NCBI GenBank assembly: GCA_032718475.1
Contig: JAUCBJ010006144.1
Span: 1-36,461, forward strand
DNA from: Nemertoderma westbladi
Lineage: Eukaryota > Xenacoelomorpha > Nemertodermatida > Nemertodermatidae
Reading direction: 5' to 3'
DNA: 36,461 bases
Below, piece by piece: positions 30,645-36,461 of the stretch. Every line of letters starts with the position of its first letter. The first letter of the stretch is position 1. Both the position numbers and the translations under genes were made by a program. The notes under the pieces are model-generated. The model saw only the letters and a list, made by a program, of their open reading frames with translations, did not search any database and was not told the DNA's origin.

Positions 30645-33600
30645 TTTCTCCCACATGGTAAACAGTAAACCCTTCCACTCTGATTCCTAAAGGAATGCCT
30701 GTTCACCACCATGGGTGATCTTCCACAGTAAACCCTTTCACTCTGTGTCCTAAAGGAATGCCTGTTCACCACCATCACTGATCTTCCACAGTAAGCCCTT
30801 CCTCTCTGTTTCCCAAAGGATTGCCTGCTCATCACCATAGGTAATCTTCCACAGTAAACCCTTCCACTCTGTTTCCTAAAGGAATGCCTGTTCACCACCA
30901 TAAGTAATCTTCCTCAGTAAGCCCTTCCTCTCTGTTTCCAAAGGATTGCCTGTTCACCACCATGGGTGATCTTCCACAGTAAACCCTTCCTCTCTGTTTC
31001 CAAAGGATTGCCTGTTCACCACCATGGGTGATCTTCCACAGTAAACCCTTCCTCTCTGTTTCCAAAGGATTGCCTGTTCACCACCATGGGTGATCTTCCA
31101 CAGTAAACGATTTGTTTCCTAAAGGAATGCCTGTTCACCACCGTGGGTGATCTTCAACAGTAAACCATTCCACTCTGTTTCCTAAAGGAAAGCCTGTTCA
31201 CCACCGTGGGTGATCTTCAACAGTAAACCATTCCACACTGTTTCCTAAAGGAATGCCTTTTCACCACCATGGGTGATCTTCAACAGTAAACCCTTCCACT
31301 CTGTTTCCTAAAGGAAAGCCTGTTCACCACCGTGGGTGATCTTCAACAGTAAACCATTCCACTCTGTTTCCTAAAGGAAAGCCTGTTTACCACCATGGGT
31401 GATCTTCCACAGTAAACCCTTCCACACTGTTTCCTAAAGGAATGCCTTTTCACCACCATGGGTGATCTTCTACAGTAAACCCTTCCACTCTGTTTCCCAA
31501 AGGAATGCCTTTTCACCACCATGGGTGATCTTCCACAGTAAACCCTTCCACTCTGTTTCCTAAAGGAAAGCCTGTTCACCACCGTGGGTGATCTTCAACA
31601 GTAAACCATTCCACTCTGTTTCCTAAAGGAAAGCCTGTTTACCACCATGGGTGATCTTCCACAGTAAACCCTTCCACACTGTTTCCTAAAGGAATGCCTT
31701 TTCACCACCATGGGTGATCTTCTACAGTAAACCCTTCCACTCTGTTTCCCAAAGGAATGCGTTTTCACCACCATGGGTGATCTTCCACAGTAAACCCTTC
31801 CACTTTGTTTCCTAAAAGAATGCCTGTTCATCACTATGGGTGATCTTCCACAGTAAACCCTTCCACTCTATTTCCTAAAAGAATGCCTGTTCACCACCAT
31901 GGGTGATCTTCCACAGTAAACCCTTCCACTCTATTTCCTAAAAGAATGCCTGTTCACCACCATGGGTGATCTTCCACTGTAAACCCTTCCACTCTATTTC
32001 CTAAAAGAATGCCTGTTCACCACCATGGGTGATCTTCCTCTGTAAACTCTTCCACTCTGTTTCCTAAAAGAATGCCTGTTCATCACCATGGGTGATCTTC
32101 CACAGTAAACCCTCCCACTCTGTTTCCCAAAGGAATGCCTGTTCACCACCATGGGTGATCTTCCAAAATAGACCCTTCCACTCTGTTTCCCAAAGGAATG
32201 CCTGTTCACCACCATGGGTGATCTTCCACAGTAAACCCTTCCACTCTGTTTCCCAAAGGAATGCCTGTTCACCACCATGGGTGATCTTCCACATTTATCC
32301 CTTCCACTCTGTTTCCCAAAGGAATGCCTGTTCACCACCATGGGTGATCTTCCACAGTAAACCCTTCCACTCTGTTTCCCAAAGGAATGCCTGTTCACTA
32401 CCATGGGTGATCTTCCACAGTAAACCCTTCCACTCTGAATCCCAAAGGAATGCCTGTTCACCACCATGGGTGATATTCCACAGTAAACCCTTCCACTCTG
32501 TTTCCTAAAAGAATGCCTTTCATCACCATGGGTGATCTCCCACAGTAAACCCTTCCACTATGTTTCCTAAAGGAATGCCTGTTCACCTCCATGGGTGATC
32601 TTCCTCAGTAAACCATTCCACTCTGTTTCCTAAAGTAATGCCTTTTCACCAACATGGGTGATCTTCCACAGTAAACCCTTCCGATCTGTTTCCTAAAGGA
32701 ATGCCTGTTCACCACCATAATGGGTGATCTTCCACAGTAAACCCTTCAACTCTGTTTCCCAAAGGAATGCCTGCCCACCACCATGGGTGATCTTCCACAA
32801 TATACCCTTCCACTTTGTTTCCTAAAGGAATGCATTTTCACCACCATGGGTGATCTTCCACAGTAAACCCTTCCACTCTGTTTCCAAAAGGAATGCCTTT
32901 TCACCACCATGGTTGATCTTCCACAGTAAATCCTTCCACTCTGTTTCCCAAAGGAATGCCTGTTCACCACCATGGTTGATCTTCCACAGTAAACCCTTCC
33001 ACTCTGTTACCTAAAGGAATGCCTTTTCACCACCGTGTGTGATCTTCAATAGTAAACCCTTCCACTCTGTTTCCTAAAGGAATGCCTGTTCACCACTATC
33101 ACTGATCTTCCACAGTAAAACCTTCCACTCTGTTTCCTAAAGGAATGCCTGTTCACCACATGGGTGATCTTCAGCAGTAAACCCTTCCACATTGTTTCCT
33201 AAAGGAATGCCTTTTCACCACCATGGTTGATCTTCCACAGTAAATCCTTCCACTCTGTTTCCCAAAGGAATGCCTGTTCACCACCATGGTTGATCTTCCA
33301 CAGTAAACCCTTCCACTCTGTTACCTAAAGGAATGCCTTTTCACCACCATGGGTGATCTTCAATGGTAAACCCTTCCACTCTGTTTCCTAAAGGAAAGCC
33401 TGTTCACCACCATGGGTGATCTATAGTAAGCCCTTCCACTCTGTTTCCTAAAGGAAAGCCTGTTCACCACCATGGGTGATCTTCCACAGTACACTATTCC
33501 ACTCTGTTTCCTAAAGGAATGCCTGTTCACCACTATCACTGATCTTCCACAGTAAAACCTTCCACTCTGTTTCCTAAAGGAATGCCTGTTCACCACATGG

Positions 33601-33716
33601 GTGATCTTCAACAGTAAACCCTTCCACACTGTTTCCTAAAGGAATGCCTTTTCACCACCAAGGGTGATCTTCCACAGTAAACCCTTCCACACTGTTTCCT
33701 AAAGTAAAGCTGGCTC
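30645..33716. repeat. 63-bp intronic minisatellite, about 49 copies
   Basis: The unit contains CTTCCACTCTGTTTCCTAAA, GGAATGCCTGTTCACCACCA and TGGGTGATCTTCCACAGTAA. The 63-bp spacing is visible at 32151 and 32214. Copies vary by substitutions and occasional deletions, and some show higher-order grouping (blocks at 31320-31580 and 31570-31830 are near duplicates). Because 63 is divisible by three, several minus-strand frames stay open (repeating MVVNRHSFGKQSGRVYCGRS). This is a by-product of periodicity inside an intron between EGF exons, not a protein. Confidence 0.95.
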
Positions 33717-34589
33717 CAGAAGTCGAGGAAATCCTGCCAAGTACCTAACTGATCTAGACTTTGCTGATGACTTAGGAGTACGCTCAGAATCACTAGAGGG
33801 AGCCCAACGGCTCGTCAGCTCATTAGAACATGCTGCTTCTAGTGTTGGTCTTTTTATTAACTCCGGAAAGACCAAAATTTTGACACTTAACTTTGAAAGT
33901 CTTCAGCAAGTCTCTGATCGGATGAGCATAAGCTCAAAAGATGGTATGCTTGAGCATGTGGACGACTTCTGTTACCTGGGATCATGGATCCGGAAGTCAG
34001 GTGAGGACCTTCGAATACGTAAGGGAAAGGCATGGGCAGCCTTGAATAGGCTTTCCAGTATTTGGAAGTCACCGAGAATTAATCGGAAACTTAAGGTCCG
34101 ATTATTTAGAGCAGCAGTAGTTCCAGTACTCCTCTATGGGAGTCCATGCTGGGCTCTAACTGCTGAGGACATCAAATCTCTGGATGGCACATTCACAAGA
34201 ATGCTACGCCGGGTTCATTGTGTCATGTACAATGCACACATCTCCAACCGGACACTATATAACATTGGAGGTGTCTCATTGGTTCCCCCCAAGCTTGACA
34301 CTAGAACAAAATCGCCTCCGCTTTGCAGGACATTGCTTTCGCCGTGAGGACCAGCCAGTGCATAATCTTGTACTTTGGCAGCCTCATGGAGTGAATAAGC
34401 ATGGTGGACAGCCCATGACTTTCTTGAGACGCATTTTAAAGGACACTGGCCTTGAAGATGCGGATGATCTAGCAAATGTCATGGGTGATAGGGAGTTGTG
34501 GCGGTGCAATTTTGTCGATAAGCCGGCACAGCATTCTTAAAAATGCAGCTGCAATGCAGCATGCCGATCCTAGTAGTAGTAGTAGTAGT
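33717..34589 (+). pseudogene. LINE-B copy inserted in the 63-bp array (RT catalytic core to 3' tail)
   Basis: The best LINE-B copy in the window, 5'-truncated within the RT. It starts GSRSRGNPAKYLTDLDFADD with motif C FADD at 33760-33771, then SLEGAQRLVSSLEHAASSVG, INSGKTKILTLNFE, HVDDFCYLGSWIRKSGEDLR, KAWAALNRLSSIWKSPRINR, LLYGSPCWALTAEDIK and VSLVPP. A frameshift near 34300 leads into NRLRFAGHCFRREDQPVHNL and the C-terminus WRCNFVDKPAQHS, stop at 34538. The 3' end is (TAG)n at 34572-34589. It interrupts the 63-bp array, which resumes at 34590, and is therefore younger than the array's growth. The array sequence AAAGGAAAGC beside it may be part of a target duplication. Confidence 0.92.
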
Positions 34590-34647
34590 AAAGGAAAGCC
34601 TGTTCACCACCAAGGGTGATCTTCCACAATAAACCCTTCCACTAAAT
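34590..34647. repeat. Last unit of the 63-bp array, beyond the LINE-B insertion
   Basis: One unit, AAAGGAAAGCCTGTTCACCA continuing to AAACCCTTCCACT, in the same orientation and phase family as the array at 30645-33716. The interval to the next exon (34648-34882) is AT-rich intron. Confidence 0.9.
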
Positions 34648-34882
34648 ATACTGTACTGTAGGCCTAAGTTTTTTTAGCAATCATTATAAGTTTTAAATAT
34701 TGTCAAAAAAATTAGATCAATATAATATTTTCACGAATTTCTTCTTCAATTAATATTGTTGTTGAGCTAAATATTTAAAATAAATTAATTGATTTAAGCT
34801 TTTCAGATTTTTTTCAGGGTTTGTTTTTTCATATTTTGTTCACAGTTCTACAGATTTCCATGTGATATCATTTACTTTACAG

Positions 34883-35008
34883 ATCCGTGTTTAACTGCGG
34901 ACTGCGGTAACCAAGCCTACTGCGTAATCCTTAACCCACTGGAATATGAATGTCGTTGTAATTACGGTGAAATGGTTGACATGGTAACACATGAGTGTGT
35001 GCTTGAGA
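34883..35008 (+). CDS. EGF-like domain exon 2 of a multi-EGF protein
   Basis: A 126-base exon with acceptor TTACTTTACAG ending at 34882 and donor GTGAGT at 35009. Both junctions are phase 1, and joined to exon 1 the split codon is Asn. The product reads PCLTADCGNQAYCVILNP, then LEYECRCNYGEMVDMVTHEC. The six cysteines are C-x4-C-x5-C-x9-C-x-C-x11-C, matching exon 1 in architecture though not closely in sequence. The 4.4-kb intron before it is mostly minisatellite. Confidence 0.88.
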
Positions 35009-35670
35009 GTGAGTAATTAATATACAGTAAATATTCAATCATATTTCCATTAATATAAAAATCAAATCCATGTCCTTTACTTAATTATATATATTTAAAA
35101 TTTATTTTTGACATATATTTTTAAAAACAATATGACAATATATACGACAGTAAATGACAATATAATTTTAATATATTTTTTAGTATTTTTGACAATTAAT
35201 ATATTATGTTTCTACTATGGCACACTTTGTATTTTAATTCAATATAATATTTTTTGACCTAAAAAGTATGGATTGCTAAAAAAAATATTATTGCAATAAA
35301 ATTAATTTTATCGCAATAAAATTAATTTTTCCGCAATGTCTTTGTTTCTGGTGCCATATTTTTCACGCCGCACTTTTAATTTCTTTTTATCTACCGGTAA
35401 ACGTATCTTTTTTTATATTCATTGTTTTTACTTTCGTGTGGAACTATGAATGATTTTAACAATTTTATCGTATCTATACTTTTAACAGGATATTTCTCAT
35501 CAAAAAACTTTATTGAATTAAAATACTAAAAGTATGGCATAATGACAGTCTGTACAGATCATAATGTATCATTTTATACGACTGATTTATTGATATTATT
35601 GATATTAATTTTGTTATATATATATAAATTTTATTTATTGTATTTCGTATTTATTTATTGTTTCTATCAG
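35009..35670 (+). other. Intron between EGF exons 2 and 3
   Basis: Begins GTGAGT and ends TTTCTATCAG. Very AT-rich. A short direct duplication of GCAATAAAATTAATTTT lies near 35295-35330. No open frame or element is recognised. Confidence 0.75.
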
Positions 35671-35805
35671 GTGCTTGTGACGTCACATCGACTAGAGATT
35701 GCCCCGCCCACTCCTATTGTGATTTATCCAGCCAGGTACCTCCAGTAGAAAACTGCTTTTGTTATAATAACTATGAATTTTATAACCAACAGTGTGTTGC
35801 AACAA
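35671..35805 (+). CDS. EGF-like domain exon 3 of a multi-EGF protein
   Basis: A 135-base exon after acceptor TTTCTATCAG, with donor GTGAGT at 35806. Both junctions are phase 1. The product reads ACDVTSTRDCPAHSYCDLSS, then QVPPVENCFCYNNYEFYNQQ and C. Six cysteines fit the same EGF-like plan with slightly longer loops (x7 between the first two). The gene continues beyond the right edge or in exons not seen. The run of symmetric phase-1 EGF exons suggests a large secreted or membrane glycoprotein, but its identity cannot be told from three modules. Confidence 0.85.
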
Positions 35806-35916
35806 GTGAGTTTATTCAAATAAAGATTGCGTAATAATCCAAAAAAAAAAAAGTTTAAAAACGTTTTTAATATAATTCGCATGTGCAATAATTTTATTCC
35901 AAAAATTGCCTTTCCA

Positions 35917-36253
35917 CCCCCCCCCCCCCCCCCCCCCCCGGCCCATGTGAAGTATACCAGTATACCATGTGGAGTACATCCCCCCCCCCGGCCCAAGTGA
36001 ACCAAGTGAAGTATACCAGTATACCATGTGGAGTACATCCCCCCCCCCCGGCCCATGTGAAGTACACCAGAATACCATGTGGAGTAAATCCCCCCCCGGC
36101 CCAAGTGAAGTATACCAGTATACCATGTGGAGTACATCCCCCCCCCGGCCCATGTGAAGTACACCAGTATACCATGTGGAGTACATCCCCCCCCCCACCC
36201 CGGCCCATGTGAAGTACACCAGTATACCATGTGGAGTACATGCCCCCCCCCCC
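35917..36253. repeat. C-tract minisatellite with GGCCCATGTGAAG units
   Basis: About six units, each C7-C22 followed by GGCCCATGTGAAGTATACCA, GTATACCATGTGGAGTACAT. Unit starts at GG lie at 35940, 35990, 36050, 36098, 36147 and 36202, so spacing is 48-60 bases. One unit has a 10-bp duplication (ACCAAGTGAA). The variable C length accounts for much of the size differences. The GGCCCATGTGAAG core is shared with the hairpin at 17253-17391. Confidence 0.93.
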
Positions 36254-36461
36254 TTTTTAATAGCCGTAAATCAAATTTAATTCGGACGATCTTGATTTGG
36301 TATGTCCATTTTTTTGCGTTTATATGCTGTACAGTAGAGAAGCGAAAGTTTGAAAGCTTTTGTTCTGGGTTCGAGCCCTAATAGGATCGGTTAATATTTT
36401 TTCTATGAAGTGCGTTAATGTGATACCATTTTATTTTAGTAATAATTTCAGTAATTTAAGG
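36254..36461. other. Right edge, mostly unassigned
   Basis: A B-box-like GGTTCGAGCC occurs at about 36368, but I see no matching A box at tRNA spacing. Otherwise AT-rich intron or flank of the EGF gene. Confidence 0.35.

Noticed and set aside
30587-33793. Minus-strand 21-residue repeat proteins (MVVNRHSFGKQSGRVYCGRS type)
   Set aside because: They arise because the intronic 63-bp unit is divisible by three; there is no start context, flanking exon or non-repeat sequence supporting translation.
35724-36241. Minus- and plus-strand frames across the C-tract array
   Set aside because: Glycine- or proline-run proteins generated by homopolymer C and a short tandem unit.
36361-36390. tRNA or SINE promoter at GGTTCGAGCC
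   Set aside because: Only a B-box-like word is present; no A box at suitable distance.

Overview
This is eukaryotic, metazoan-type DNA: AT-rich, repeat-dense and intron-bearing, with two gene loci in a bed of nested transposable elements and satellites. Both loci are on the + strand. One is a complete thymine DNA glycosylase (TDG/MUG family) gene in one uninterrupted frame (17673-21842). The other is part of a gene for an extracellular EGF-repeat protein, with three EGF exons at 30362-35805. Non-LTR, BEL/Pao, Gypsy-like, hAT-like and tRNA-SINE sequences together, plus a frequent TAGGCCTA word, suggest a marine invertebrate. An echinoderm or other deuterostome is my guess, but nothing seen proves it.

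Layout. 1-5.7 kb: remnants of a Gypsy-like gag-pro region, two truncated copies of one LINE family (LINE-B), a BEL/Pao pol remnant, and several inverted repeats beside C or G homopolymers. 6.2-9.4 kb: a CR1/L2-like LINE (LINE-C) on the - strand, interrupted by an 815-bp hAT-type MITE whose 8-bp target duplication can be read exactly. 9.4-16.4 kb: a second LINE family (LINE-A, endonuclease plus RT, - strand) broken up by MITE copies and by a 2.8-kb element (element B). Element B is bounded by inverted repeats, is studded with an 18-bp palindrome, and carries a tRNA-derived SINE, a LINE-B fragment and GCGC-rich repeats. 16.6-17.4 kb: a CCGGGT-rich repeat and a near-perfect 52-bp-arm hairpin. 17.67-21.84 kb: the TDG gene, much more GC-rich than its surroundings. 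22.8-23.2 kb: a G-rich 10/20-bp minisatellite. 23.8-24.3 kb: another LINE-A fragment. 26.2-27.9 kb: about 63 copies of a 27-bp repeat. 28.9-30.2 kb: an hAT-like element enclosing a short exon-like ORF. 30.4-35.8 kb: EGF exons whose first complete intron holds about 49 copies of a 63-bp repeat with a LINE-B copy inserted. 35.9-36.25 kb: a C-tract minisatellite.

Function. TDG would excise T or modified C opposite G in the nucleus (base excision repair and DNA demethylation). The EGF protein would be secreted or membrane-bound. I see no functional link between them. The main points of interest are the unusual TDG architecture (a catalytic core inside a 1389-residue, largely low-complexity protein with internal tandem repeats, in one exon), nested transposons that give a readable insertion history, and a recurring GGCCCATGTGAAG motif found both in a hairpin upstream of TDG and in a distant minisatellite.
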